Assembly: GCF_027625935.1 (NCBI RefSeq)
Contig: NZ_CP115300.1
Coordinates: 2,232,001-2,296,000, forward strand
DNA: 64,000 bases
Origin: Streptomyces camelliae
GTDB lineage: Bacteria > Actinomycetota > Actinomycetes > Streptomycetales > Streptomycetaceae
Reading direction: 5' to 3'
The translations under genes were made by a program, and so were the position numbers. Shown here in pieces: positions 18,719 to 30,203 of the stretch. The notes under the pieces were generated by a model. That model saw only the letters and a list, made by a program, of their open reading frames with translations, was not told the DNA's origin and did not search any database. Each line of letters starts with the position of its first letter. Position 1 is the stretch's first letter.

Positions 18719-20011
18719 GTGACCGACGCCCAAGACACCGCAGCAGACAGCTCCCTGCGCATCACCGGAGGCACTCCTCCGGACGACGCCGGATCTTCTG
18801 TCATGGGGGCGCCGACACCGCTGCTCGAACCCCGCGAGGGCATTCCGCCGGTGATCGCCGACGAGGCCGCCCTCGCCGAGGTGATCTCCGCCTTCGCCGC
18901 CGGCTCCGGCCCCGTAGCCGTCGACGCCGAGCGCGCCTCCGGCTACCGCTACGGCCAGCGGGCCTACCTGGTGCAGCTGCGCCGCGAGGGTGCGGGGACC
19001 GCGCTGATCGACCCGGTGGCGGTCGGCGGCGGCCTGTCCGGGCTCGGCCAGGCCCTCGCCGGGACCGAGTGGGTGCTGCACGCCGCCACCCAGGACCTGC
19101 CGTGCCTGCGTGAGATAGGCATGGTCCCGTCCCGGCTGTTCGACACCGAGCTGGCCGGCCGGCTCGCCGGCTTCCCCCGGGTCGGCCTCGGCGCCATGGT
19201 CGAGAGCGTCCTCGGGTTCGTCCTGGAGAAGGGCCACTCCGCCGTCGACTGGTCGACCCGCCCGCTGCCCGAGCCGTGGCTGCGGTACGCCGCCCTCGAC
19301 GTGGAACTGCTCGTCGACCTGCGCGACGCCCTGGAGAAGGAGCTGGACCGGCAGGGCAAGCTGGAGTGGGCCCTGCAGGAGTTCGACGCGATCGCGGCGG
19401 CGCCGCCCGCCGAGCCGCGCAAGGATCCCTGGCGTCGTACGTCCGGCATGCACAAGGTGCGCAGACGCCGGCAGCTCGGGGTCGTACGGGAGCTGTGGGA
19501 GACGCGGGACCGCATCGCCCAGCGCCGGGACGTCTCGCCCGGCAAGGTGCTCGGTGACGCCGCCATCGTGGAGGCGGCGCTCTCTCTTCCGGCCAACGTC
19601 CATGCGCTCGCGGCACTGAACGGGTTCGGGCATCGGATGGGGCGACGGCAGCTGGAGCAGTGGCAGGCGGCCGTCGACCGGGCCAAGGCCCTGCCGGATT
19701 CCGCGCTGCCTCAGCCAGGGCAGCCGGTCACGGGGCCTCCGCCGCCGCGGGCCTGGGCCGACAAGGATCCGGCCGCCGCGGCCCGGCTGTCCGCCGCCCG
19801 CGCGGGGGTCACCGCTCTTGCCGAGCAGCTCAACCTGCCCCAGGAGAACCTGGTGTCCCCGGACACGGTGCGGCGTATCTGCTGGGAGCCGCCGAAGGCG
19901 GCCGACGGGGAGGCCGTGGCTGCCGCACTGGTGGGATTCGGTGCGCGGCCGTGGCAGGTGGAACTGGTCACGCCGGTGCTGGTGAAGGCGCTGTCCGCCA
20001 AGGAAAGCTGA
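18719..20011 (+). CDS. rnd: Ribonuclease D (HRDC domain)
   Basis: 430 residues. The DEDD 3'-5' exonuclease domain spans about 55-230: motif I AVDAERASGYRYGQRAYLVQ (D and E), motif II TEWVLHAATQDLPCL (D), motif III LRYAALDVELLVDL (Y and D). An HRDC domain follows (about 245-330, including GFGHRMGRRQLEQWQAAV), and a C-terminal region ends LVTPVLVKALS. RNase D trims the 3' ends of tRNA and other stable RNAs. GTG start at 18719. Convergent with the ABC transporter operon, 2 bases between stops. Confidence 0.9.
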   Translation: MTDAQDTAADSSLRITGGTPPDDAGSSVMGAPTPLLEPREGIPPVIADEAALAEVISAFAAGSGPVAVDAERASGYRYGQRAYLVQLRREGAGTALIDPVAVGGGLSGLGQALAGTEWVLHAATQDLPCLREIGMVPSRLFDTELAGRLAGFPRVGLGAMVESVLGFVLEKGHSAVDWSTRPLPEPWLRYAALDVELLVDLRDALEKELDRQGKLEWALQEFDAIAAAPPAEPRKDPWRRTSGMHKVRRRRQLGVVRELWETRDRIAQRRDVSPGKVLGDAAIVEAALSLPANVHALAALNGFGHRMGRRQLEQWQAAVDRAKALPDSALPQPGQPVTGPPPPRAWADKDPAAAARLSAARAGVTALAEQLNLPQENLVSPDTVRRICWEPPKAADGEAVAAALVGFGARPWQVELVTPVLVKALSAKES

Positions 20012-20013
20012 CC

Positions 20014-20844
20014 TCACCTCGTCGCTCCCCGCATGAAGCCGTTGTAGATGAATCTCTGCAGCGCCAGGAAGACGATCAGCGTCGGCAGGATCACCAGGAT
20101 CGTGCCCGCCGAGATGATCTCCCAGTGGGCGCCGTAGGGGCCGCGGAAGCGGAACAGGGACGTCGAGATCACGCCAAGATCCTGGGACGGCATGTAGAGG
20201 AAAGGGATGTAGAAGTCGTTGTAGACGGCTATCCCCTTCACGATCACCACCGTGGCGATCGCCGGTTTCAGCAGCGGCAGGATGATCCGCCAGTAGATGG
20301 TGAACGCGTTCGCGCCGTCGAGACGGGCCGCCTCGTCCAGGGAGACCGGGATCGAGCGGATGAACTGCAGGAAGATGTAGATCGAGACGATGTCGGTGCC
20401 CATGTAGAGCACGATCGGCGCCCAGCGGGTGTCGAAGAGGCCGAAGCTGTTGACGATCTGGAAGGTGGCCACCTGGGTGGTCACCCCGGGGACCAGCGCG
20501 GCCAGCAGGAAGAGGGCCACGACGAGTTTCTTGAGGCGGAAGGTGAAGCGGTCGATGGCGTAGGCCGTCATCGAGCCGATCAGCACCGTGCCGGCGATGG
20601 CGAAGGCGCAGATGAAGAGCGTGTTGCCGAACGCCTGGAGCATCCGCCCGTCCTGGAACGCCTCGACGTAGTTGTGGACGTCGAGCGGGTCGTCGGGCGG
20701 GGTCAGGGCTCCGCTGCCGTCCGTCATCTCCTTCGACGACTTCAGGGACGTGAGCAGGACCACGCCGAGCGGGAGCAGGACCACGAGCGTGGCCGCGATC
20801 AGGGTGGCGTAGACGAGGGCACGGAGGGCGCGGCGGCGGCTCAT
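20014..20844 (-). CDS. Sugar ABC transporter permease (second subunit)
   Basis: 276 residues, six membrane spans, with the inner-membrane EAA loop EAARLDGANAFTIYWRIILPLLKP that contacts the ATPase. MalG/CUT1 class. It overlaps the first permease by 4 bases (ATGA). No ATPase gene is in the operon; in Streptomyces the shared MsiK ATPase usually drives such importers (established for several systems, inferred here). Confidence 0.9.
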   Translation of the reverse strand: MSRRRALRALVYATLIAATLVVLLPLGVVLLTSLKSSKEMTDGSGALTPPDDPLDVHNYVEAFQDGRMLQAFGNTLFICAFAIAGTVLIGSMTAYAIDRFTFRLKKLVVALFLLAALVPGVTTQVATFQIVNSFGLFDTRWAPIVLYMGTDIVSIYIFLQFIRSIPVSLDEAARLDGANAFTIYWRIILPLLKPAIATVVIVKGIAVYNDFYIPFLYMPSQDLGVISTSLFRFRGPYGAHWEIISAGTILVILPTLIVFLALQRFIYNGFMRGATR

Positions 20845-21740
20845 ACGAGGTCCGCCCGGTCGTCGGGGACGAGGCGGCGCTGCACCCAGGTCACCGCCAG
20901 GACGATCAGCAGCAGGACCACGGCGGCGGCCGAGGCGAGCCCCGTCTTGTTGTACTGGAAGGCCAGCTTCACCGTCTGCGTCACGAACGTCTCGGTGCCG
21001 GTCGCGCCGCCGGTCATGATGTACGGCACCTCGAAGACCGACAGCGAGCCGGAGACGGAGAGGATCACGGTGAGCGTGACCACCGGCTTGATACCGGGCG
21101 CGATGATGTACCGGAACTGCTGCCAGCGGCTCGCGCCGTCCAGCTCGGCCGCCTCGTACAGCTCGCCCGGGATGGACTGGATCGCGCCGAGGAAGAGCAC
21201 GAAGTTCAGGCCCGTGTAGCGCCACACCGAGACACCGGCGAGGGAGATGTTCGCGGAGACCGGGGTACCGAGCCAGGCGTGGCCGGTGTGGACGCCGAAC
21301 AGGCCGAGCACGGTGTCGAGGGTGCCGCCGTCCTGGAAGAAGTAGAGGAAGACGAAACCGATGGCGACCCCGTTGATCAGGGACGGGAAGAACAGCACGC
21401 CCTTGAAGAAGTTCCGGAAGCGGACCTTGAAGCTGAGGATCGTCGCGAAGTACAGCGCGGCGACGATCTGGACGGCGGAGGCGGCCAGGTAGTAGCCGCT
21501 GACGAAGAACACCTCGAAGAGGTCCTGGCGGGTGAAGATCTCGGCGTAGTTGTGGCCGCCGGTGTAGTGGAGTTCGGGGCTGACGCCGTCCCAGTCGGTG
21601 AAGCTGTACGCGACCATGTCGGCGATCGGCGCGTAGGTGAAGGTGATCAGCAGGGCCAGGGGCACGAGGAGGAACAGCCAGGGGGTGAGGGCGCGCCACC
21701 CCTGACCGCGGCGGCGCGCCTGCCCGGGGGCGCCCGGCAT
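20841..21740 (-). CDS. Sugar ABC transporter permease (first subunit)
   Basis: 299 residues of the MalF/CUT1 class. Basic N-terminal region, six spans, and the EAA loop ELYEAAELDGASRWQQFRYIIAP. ATG 21740 overlaps the binding-protein stop by one base (TGATG). The substrate is likely a mannooligosaccharide or related glycan given the divergent beta-mannosidase gene, but this is inferred from context. Confidence 0.9.
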   Translation of the reverse strand: MPGAPGQARRRGQGWRALTPWLFLLVPLALLITFTYAPIADMVAYSFTDWDGVSPELHYTGGHNYAEIFTRQDLFEVFFVSGYYLAASAVQIVAALYFATILSFKVRFRNFFKGVLFFPSLINGVAIGFVFLYFFQDGGTLDTVLGLFGVHTGHAWLGTPVSANISLAGVSVWRYTGLNFVLFLGAIQSIPGELYEAAELDGASRWQQFRYIIAPGIKPVVTLTVILSVSGSLSVFEVPYIMTGGATGTETFVTQTVKLAFQYNKTGLASAAAVVLLLIVLAVTWVQRRLVPDDRADLV

Positions 21741-23059
21741 CAGGAGCCCACCCGCTTCTCGGCCTCGGTCCACTTCGTGCCGAGGCCGGTGAGGAAGTCG
21801 TCGAGGCTGCCGGAGCCGACGCCCCGGGCGAGGTCCACGAGCTTCTGCCGGTAGTCGGGGGTGTTGATGCCGACCTCGGACTCGGAGTCGATCAGCTTGA
21901 CCTTGGCGCCGTCGGTGTCGTCCAGCTCGATCAGCTTCACGCCCGCGTCCTCGTACGGCTTCAGGACCACCGGAAGGGGTGCGTTCTTGAGCGGGGAGAT
22001 CGCCAGGTTGTCCTTGTCGTAGCCGGAGTTGTCGGTGAACCAGTCGATCCAGGCGCGCGCCGCCTCCTTGTGCTTCGAGTGGATGTTGACGGCCTGGTTG
22101 TAGTCGGGGCCGACAACGGCACAGAATTTTCCGCCCACTTGGGTCGGGAAGGGCATGAAGCCGATGTCGTCGGGGTTCACGCCGGCCTTCTTCGCCGCGT
22201 CCTGGAACTGGATGATCGCCCAGGTGCCCAGCCACTGCGTGGCGATCTTTCCCTGGGCCAACTGCCCCTTGGACGCCTCCCAGTTGGTGGTCGTCGGGTC
22301 CTTCTCCGCGAGGCCCTGGTGGACGATGTCGTAGAGCAGGGTGTCGCCGACGCGCAGGTCTGCGCCCTGGGCCCACGGATTGCCGTCGGCGAGCTTGGTG
22401 GTGGCGCCGGTGTCGCAGTGCACCGAGCCGTTGACGAACGTCCAGGAGGTGAGCGGCCACTGGGCGGCGAAGTTGGTGTAGTACGGGATCGCGCCGGTCT
22501 TCTGCTTGATCGCCTTGAGGTCGGCGAGGAACTCGGCCGGGGTGGTCGGCCATTGGCCGACGCCCGCCTGTTTCCAGACGCGCTTGTTGTAGACGAAGCC
22601 CGGCATCACGCCGATGGGACTCTGGCCGTACACCTTGCCGTCGACGGTGGTGAAGTCGGTGAACCGGTACTTCTTCGACCGCTCGGCCCGGGTGCCGAGG
22701 GACGCGAAGAACTTCGGGTAGTCGCTCTTCTTGACGACGCCGGGGATCAGCAGGACGTCACCGTAGTTGTCGGTGTTCATCCGGATCTTGACCTCGGACT
22801 CGTAGTTGGTGAGGGCCTGGAACTTCACCTTCACCTTCGGGTACGTCCGGTTGAACGCGGCCGCGTAGCGGTCCATCGTCCCGTCCGCCACGAGGTCGGT
22901 GCGCTGGGTGAGGACGGTGATGGTCCCGCTCACCGTCGCCGGGTCGGTGGGCGCCTTGGCGTCCTCGGCCTTGGTGGTGCCCCCGGTGCCGGTGCAGCCC
23001 GCGAGCAGGAGAGCGGCGGCCCCCAGGGCCGTGGCGAGTGCGGTCGTACGGCGGTTCAT
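21740..23059 (-). CDS. Sugar ABC transporter substrate-binding lipoprotein
   Basis: 439 residues. Lipoprotein signal with lipobox LLLAGC (Cys22), then family-1 extracellular binding protein fold: SGTITVLTQRTDLVADGTMDRYAAAFN, FVYNKRVWKQAG and WLGTWAI are typical. ATG 23059 is chosen because ggag lies 9 bases upstream. First gene of the operon; the control region is shared with the divergent beta-mannosidase. Confidence 0.9.
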   Translation of the reverse strand: MNRRTTALATALGAAALLLAGCTGTGGTTKAEDAKAPTDPATVSGTITVLTQRTDLVADGTMDRYAAAFNRTYPKVKVKFQALTNYESEVKIRMNTDNYGDVLLIPGVVKKSDYPKFFASLGTRAERSKKYRFTDFTTVDGKVYGQSPIGVMPGFVYNKRVWKQAGVGQWPTTPAEFLADLKAIKQKTGAIPYYTNFAAQWPLTSWTFVNGSVHCDTGATTKLADGNPWAQGADLRVGDTLLYDIVHQGLAEKDPTTTNWEASKGQLAQGKIATQWLGTWAIIQFQDAAKKAGVNPDDIGFMPFPTQVGGKFCAVVGPDYNQAVNIHSKHKEAARAWIDWFTDNSGYDKDNLAISPLKNAPLPVVLKPYEDAGVKLIELDDTDGAKVKLIDSESEVGINTPDYRQKLVDLARGVGSGSLDDFLTGLGTKWTEAEKRVGS

Positions 23060-23120
23060 GTGCATCCACTCCGTTCTGAGGAGACGGAAGAGCACGTACG
23101 GGTTGGCTGATTCGGCACTC

Positions 23121-23134
23121 TGACAGCGCTTTCC
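23121..23134 (+). promoter_or_regulatory. Candidate LacI-family operator
   Basis: tgacagcgctttcc matches the general LacI/GalR operator pattern TGWAARCGYTWNCW at 12 of 14 positions, with the central CG. It sits 62 bases upstream of the binding-protein start, in the promoter zone of the importer operon. The LacI regulator gene at 25607 is the obvious candidate. Confidence 0.55.
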
Positions 23135-23205
23135 TCAACCGGTAAAGTCCCAATCCCGCCAAGGATGCGGAGAGTACGCCCAGTGCTGGAGTAGACCGGT
23201 TTAGG
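23133..23205. promoter_or_regulatory. Paired ACCGGT inverted elements in the importer/beta-mannosidase divergent promoter
   Basis: cctcaaccggtaaa (23133-23146) and, on the other strand, cctaaaccggtcta (23192-23205) share CCTmAACCGGT in opposite orientation, centres 57 bases apart. The second lies directly upstream of the beta-mannosidase ribosome site. They could bind the same or a second regulator. Confidence 0.4.
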
Positions 23206-23213
23206 GAGTGCGC

Positions 23214-25607
23214 ATGCTGGAGGTCACGCCGTTCGGCGAGGGATGGGTCCTGGAGTACGAGGGGCGGGAGCTGCCCGCCGCCGTGCCGGGATGCGTGCAC
23301 ACCGATCTGCTCGCCGCCGGGGTGATCCCGGACCCTTTTCTCGGGCGCAACGAGACCGGGGCGGCCTGGGTCGGGCGGCGCGAATGGACGTACACGACCG
23401 AGCTGAGCGCGGCGAACGGGCAGGAGCGGACCGACCTCGTCTTCGACGGGCTCGACACCGCCGCCGAGATCACGCTCGACGGTCGGCTCCTGGGCCGCAC
23501 GAGGAACATGCACCGGTCCTACCGCTTCCCCGTGACCGGGTCGGCGGGCCGGCTGGCGGTACGGTTCGCGTCCGCCTACAGCGAGGCGGAGGCGGTGCGC
23601 GACCGGCTGGGTGAGCGGCCCGCCGCCTATGCCGAGCCCTATCAGTACCTGCGCAAGATGGCGTGTTCCTTCGGCTGGGACTGGGGGCCGACCCTGGTGA
23701 CGGCCGGGATCTGGCGGCCGGTGCGGCTGGAGCACTGGTCGACGGCCCGGATCAGCCGGGTGCGGCCGCTCGTCACCGTGCACCAGGGCGCGGGTGTCGT
23801 GGAGTTGCGCGTCGAGGTGGAGCGCTCGGACGCCGCGGCGCGGCTCATCGTCGAGGCGCGGGTGGGCGGGCAGGTGGCGCGGACACGGCTGACGGGCAGC
23901 GCCGGGGCGGTACGGCTGCGGGTGCCGGACGTACGGCTGTGGTGGCCGCGCGGCTACGGAGAACAGCCGCTGTACGACGTCGAGTTGACCCTGTCGAGCG
24001 AAGAGGTGCCGCTGGACGTGTGGCGGCGGCGCGTCGGCTTCCGCACGGTGGAGCTGGACCGGCGCCCGGACGCGCACGGCACCGGGTTCACGCTGGTCGT
24101 CAACGGGGAGCGGCTGTTCGCGCGGGGCGTCAACTGGATCCCGGACGACGTGTTCCCGTCCCGGGTGACACGCGAGCGGTACCGGGAGCGGCTGGGGCAG
24201 GCGGCCGCCGCAAACGTGGACCTGGTCCGGGTGTGGGGCGGCGGGATCTACGAGAGCGAGGACTTCTACGACGCCTGCGACGACCTCGGCCTGCTGGTCT
24301 GGCAGGATTTCCCGTTCGCCTGCGCCGCCTACCCGGAGGAGCAGCCGCTGCGCGGCGAGGTCGAGGCGGAGGCCCGCGAGAACGTCGTACGGCTGATGCC
24401 GCATCCCTCACTGGTGCTGTGGAACGGCAACAACGAGAACCTGTGGGGTTTCCGGGACTGGGACTGGGAGCGGCGGCTGGCCGGGGAGTCCTGGGGCGAG
24501 GGGTACTACCTGGGGCTGCTGCCGCGTGTGGTGGCCGAGCTGGATCCCACGCGGCCGTACACGGCGGGCAGTCCCTGGTCCGGCTCCTGGGACCGTCACC
24601 CCAACGACCCGGCGCACGGCACGCATCATTCGTGGGAGGTGTGGAACCGGGAGGACTACGCGGCCTACCGGAGCGAAGTCCCGCGTTTCGTGGCCGAGTT
24701 CGGCTGGCAGGCGCCGCCCGCGTACGCCACCCTGCGCCGCGCGCTGCCCGCCGAGGAGCTCGCTCCGGACTCCCCCGGCATGCTGCACCACCAGAAGGCC
24801 GACGACGGCAACGGCAAGCTGGAGCGCGGGCTCGCCCGGCATTTCGCCGTGCCGGCAGGAGACTTCGACCGCTGGCACTACCTCACCCAGGTCAACCAGG
24901 CGCGGGCGGTGGCCGCCGGGATCGAGCACTGGCGGGCGCACTGGCCGGTGTGCGCGGGCACGGTCGTCTGGCAGCTCAACGACTGCTGGCCGGTGACCTC
25001 GTGGGCGGCGGTCGACGGGGACGGACGCGAGAAACCGCTGTACCACGAACTGAAACGGCTCTACGCCGACCGGCTGCTCACGCTCCACGTGCGCAGCGGG
25101 AAGCTGGTCCTGGCCGCCGTCAACCAGTCCGCCGACGCCTGGTCCGGGTCGGTGACGCTGCGCCGGATGACCGTCGACGGGCAGGTGCTGGGCGGGGCGA
25201 GCATGGCGCTGGAGGTCGCCGCGCGGGCGGTCACGGACCTCGTCGTACCGCCCGAACTGCGGCCCGACGGGCCCAAGGAGTTCCTGGTCGCCGACGCGTG
25301 GGGAGGGCTGCGGGCCCTGCACTTTCCGGTACCGGACCGCGAAATCCCTTATGTGCGGCCGGAGTTCGATGTGGCGATGGCCCCGGGGGCGGTGACGGTC
25401 ACGGCTCGTACGCTGGTGCGCGATCTGCTGCTCCAGGCCGACCGGCTGGACCCGGCCGCACGGGCCGATCGAGGGCTGGTCACGCTGCTGCCGGGCGAAC
25501 GGGTCACGATCGGGGTGACCGGATGGCGGACTCCCGATCCGTCCGCCGCCCGCCGCGCCCTGTACTGCATGGAGCCCGACCCGATGGATCGTACGGAGCC
25601 CGCCTGA
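23214..25607 (+). CDS. Beta-mannosidase, glycoside hydrolase family 2
   Basis: 797 residues, no signal peptide, so cytoplasmic. GH2 layout: sugar-binding domain (about 1-185, with CVHTDLLAAGVIPDPFLGRNE, typical of beta-mannosidases), immunoglobulin-like domain, TIM barrel (about 290-580), then C-terminal domains. Acid/base Glu is in WNGNNENLWGF (about 405); the nucleophile Glu is in VAEFGWQAPP (about 494). QDFPFACAAYP and WRAHWPVCAGTVVWQLNDCWP are also characteristic. It removes terminal beta-mannose. ATG 23214 has gggag 5 bases upstream. Its stop overlaps the LacI start by one base. Confidence 0.92.
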   Translation: MLEVTPFGEGWVLEYEGRELPAAVPGCVHTDLLAAGVIPDPFLGRNETGAAWVGRREWTYTTELSAANGQERTDLVFDGLDTAAEITLDGRLLGRTRNMHRSYRFPVTGSAGRLAVRFASAYSEAEAVRDRLGERPAAYAEPYQYLRKMACSFGWDWGPTLVTAGIWRPVRLEHWSTARISRVRPLVTVHQGAGVVELRVEVERSDAAARLIVEARVGGQVARTRLTGSAGAVRLRVPDVRLWWPRGYGEQPLYDVELTLSSEEVPLDVWRRRVGFRTVELDRRPDAHGTGFTLVVNGERLFARGVNWIPDDVFPSRVTRERYRERLGQAAAANVDLVRVWGGGIYESEDFYDACDDLGLLVWQDFPFACAAYPEEQPLRGEVEAEARENVVRLMPHPSLVLWNGNNENLWGFRDWDWERRLAGESWGEGYYLGLLPRVVAELDPTRPYTAGSPWSGSWDRHPNDPAHGTHHSWEVWNREDYAAYRSEVPRFVAEFGWQAPPAYATLRRALPAEELAPDSPGMLHHQKADDGNGKLERGLARHFAVPAGDFDRWHYLTQVNQARAVAAGIEHWRAHWPVCAGTVVWQLNDCWPVTSWAAVDGDGREKPLYHELKRLYADRLLTLHVRSGKLVLAAVNQSADAWSGSVTLRRMTVDGQVLGGASMALEVAARAVTDLVVPPELRPDGPKEFLVADAWGGLRALHFPVPDREIPYVRPEFDVAMAPGAVTVTARTLVRDLLLQADRLDPAARADRGLVTLLPGERVTIGVTGWRTPDPSAARRALYCMEPDPMDRTEPA

Positions 25608-26644
25608 TGACCTCGCCGCCGCCCGACCGCGTGACGATCAAGGACGTCGCCGCGCGTGCCGGGGTGTCCAAGGGGGCCGTGTCGCTGGCCTTCAACCACA
25701 AGCCGGGGCTGTCGGAGGCCACTCGGGACCGGATCTTCGCGGCGGCCCGGGAGCTGGGCTGGGCACCGAGCAGCACCGCGCGGTCGCTGGCCGGGGCGCG
25801 GGTGGACGTGGTGGGGCTGGCGATCTGCCGGCCGGCCCGGCTGCTCGGCCTGGAGCCGTTCTACATGGAGTTCGTGTCGGGCGTGGAGAGCGTGCTGAGC
25901 GAGCACTCCTGCTCGCTGCTGCTGCGGCTGGTGCGCAGTCCGCAGGAGGAGGCCGGGCTGCTGGAGTCGTGGTGGCGGGGGCGGCACATCGGCGGCTCGA
26001 TCCTGGTCGACCTGCGCGCCGACGACCCCCGGGTGCCGGCCGCCCGGCGGCTCGGGCTGCCCGTCGTCGCCGTGGGGCATCCCTCCCTCACCGGCGGACT
26101 CACCTCCGTGTGGACCGACGACACCACGGCCGTCACCGAGGCGGTGCGCTATCTCGCGGCGCTCGGGCACCGGCGGATCGCCCGGGTCGGCGGGGCGGCG
26201 GCCCTCGGCCACACCGGCATCCGCGCGGCGGCCTTCGACGAGGTCGCGCGGGCGCTGGAGCTGGCCGGGGCGTGGCAGGTGGCGACCGACTTCTCCGGCG
26301 AGTCCGGGGCGCGGGCGACCCGCTCCCTGCTGGCGGCCGCGCCGCGGGACCGGCCGACGGCGATCGTGTACGACAACGACATCATGGCGGTGGCGGGGCT
26401 GTCGGTGGCGGCCGAGATGGGCCTGTCGGTGCCGGGCGATGTGTCGTTGCTGGCGTGGGACGACTCGCAGCTGTGCCGGCTGACGCATCCGATGCTGTCG
26501 GCGATGAGCCACGATGTGCACGGCTTCGGGGCGGAGGTGGCCCGGACGCTGTTCGGAGTGATCGCCGGGGAGGGTGCGGGGTCTCATCCGGTGCCGACGC
26601 CGGTGCTGACGCCGAGAGGGTCGACGGCGCCTCCGGATGTGTGA
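25607..26644 (+). CDS. LacI family transcriptional regulator
   Basis: 345 residues. N-terminal LacI helix-turn-helix VTIKDVAARAGVSKGAVSLAFNHKPGLSEATRDRI (about 8-42) and hinge helix SSTARSLAG. The periplasmic-binding-like sugar domain follows, ending DVSLLAWDDSQLCRLTHPMLSAM. It overlaps the beta-mannosidase stop (TGATG), so it is cotranscribed and probably represses this gene and the divergent importer until a mannoside is present. Confidence 0.92.
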   Translation: MTSPPPDRVTIKDVAARAGVSKGAVSLAFNHKPGLSEATRDRIFAAARELGWAPSSTARSLAGARVDVVGLAICRPARLLGLEPFYMEFVSGVESVLSEHSCSLLLRLVRSPQEEAGLLESWWRGRHIGGSILVDLRADDPRVPAARRLGLPVVAVGHPSLTGGLTSVWTDDTTAVTEAVRYLAALGHRRIARVGGAAALGHTGIRAAAFDEVARALELAGAWQVATDFSGESGARATRSLLAAAPRDRPTAIVYDNDIMAVAGLSVAAEMGLSVPGDVSLLAWDDSQLCRLTHPMLSAMSHDVHGFGAEVARTLFGVIAGEGAGSHPVPTPVLTPRGSTAPPDV

Positions 26645-26676
26645 CGTTCACCGCTACGGGCGGGGGGACTGGGCAG

Positions 26677-26717
26677 CTACATTACTCACAAGTAGCATGG
26701 TTGTGAGCAAGCGCTCA
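26677..26717 (+). promoter_or_regulatory. Two inverted repeats in the fadA promoter region
   Basis: ctac-N11-gtag with an inner tact-caca-agta (26677-26695), then tgagc-aagc-gctca (26704-26717). The second has the form of a TetR-type operator. Both lie 27-67 bases before the fadA start, where the core promoter should be. A fatty-acid-responsive TetR repressor is plausible but none is encoded nearby. Confidence 0.45.
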
Positions 26718-26743
26718 GCGTCCCATTCTGGAGGAGAGCCATC

Positions 26744-27957
26744 GTGCCTCGTACCGTCAGGGACGTCGTCTTCGTCGACGGCGTCCGCACCCCGTTCGGC
26801 AAGGCGGGCCCGAAGGGCATCTACCACGAGACCCGCGCCGACGACCTTGTCGTGAAGGCGATCCGGGAGCTGCTGCGCCGCAACCCCGGTCTGGACCCGA
26901 AGCAGATCGACGAGGTCGCCATCGCCGCGACCACGCAGATCGGTGACCAGGGCCTGACCCTCGGCCGTACGGCCGGCATCCTCGCGGGCCTGCCGCAGTC
27001 GGTGCCGGGCTACTCGATCGACCGCATGTGCGCCGGCGCCCTGACCGCCGTGACGACCACCGCCGGTTCGATCGCCTTCGGTGCCTACGACGCCGTCATC
27101 GCCGGTGGCGTCGAGCACATGGGCCGCCACCCGATGGGCGAGGGCGTCGACCCGAACCCGCGCTTCGTGAGCGAGAAGCTCGTCGACGAGTCGGCCCTGT
27201 TCATGGGCATGACCGCGGAGAACCTGCACGACCGCTACCCGACCATCACCAAGCAGCGTGCCGACGAGTACGCGGTGCGCTCGCAGGAGAAGGCCGCCAA
27301 GGCGTACGCCGACGGCAAGATCCAGCAGGACCTGGTGCCGATCTCGGTGCGCCGGACCAGCCCGGAGGCCGGCGAGACCGGCTGGGGTCTGGTCACGGCC
27401 GACGAGCCGATGCGTCCGGGCACCACCCTGGAGAACCTGGCGGGCCTGAAGACGCCGTTCCGCGTGCACGGCCGGGTCACCGCCGGCAACGCGGCCGGTC
27501 TGAACGACGGTGCCACCGCGTCGATCATCGCGTCCGAGGACTTCGCCCGCGAGAACAACCTGCCGGTCAAGATGCGCCTCGTCTCGTACGCCTTCGCGGG
27601 CGTCGAGCCGGAGGTCATGGGCTACGGCCCGATCCCGGCCACGGAGAAGGCCCTCGCCAAGGCGGGCCTGTCCATCTCCGACATCGGCCTGTTCGAGATC
27701 AACGAGGCCTTCGCCGTGCAGGTGCTGGCCTTCCTGGAGCACTACGGCATCGCGGACGACGACGCGCGCGTCAACCAGTACGGCGGCGCCATCGCCTTCG
27801 GTCACCCGCTGGCCTCCTCCGGTGTCCGCCTGATGACGCAGCTGGCCCGCCAGTTCGAGGAGCAGCCGCAGGTCCGCTACGGCCTGACCACCATGTGCGT
27901 CGGCTTCGGCATGGGCGCGACGGTCATCTGGGAGAACCCGCACTTCGAGGGGGACAA

Positions 27958-27961
<4 letters not shown>
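26744..27961 (+). CDS. fadA: Acetyl-CoA acyltransferase (thiolase)
   Basis: 405 residues. Catalytic Cys96 in IDRMCAGALTAV, the NEAFAVQ block, His in GGAIAFGHPLASSG, and the second Cys in TMCVGFGMG. This thiolase performs the last step of beta-oxidation, releasing acetyl-CoA. GTG start with ggaggag upstream. Its TGA overlaps the fadB GTG (GTGA), giving a coupled two-gene operon. An FadA-FadB complex is likely. Confidence 0.93.
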
Positions 27962-30087
<2,126 letters not shown>

Positions 30088-30103
30088 CACCGGGTACATG
30101 ACG

Positions 30104-30131
30104 AAGGGCCCCCGCGGCGGCGGGGGCCCTT
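30104..30131 (+). terminator. Terminator of the fadAB operon
   Basis: aagggcccccg, 6-base loop, cgggggccctt then ttcg. 11-bp perfect stem starting 17 bases after the fadB stop. Confidence 0.85.
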
Positions 30132-30203
30132 TCGCATGCTCCGCGCCCGGCCCGTGGCAGACTGCGAGCGTCACCACCCCGGCGGAGCGAGGCTGTTACC
30201 ACC

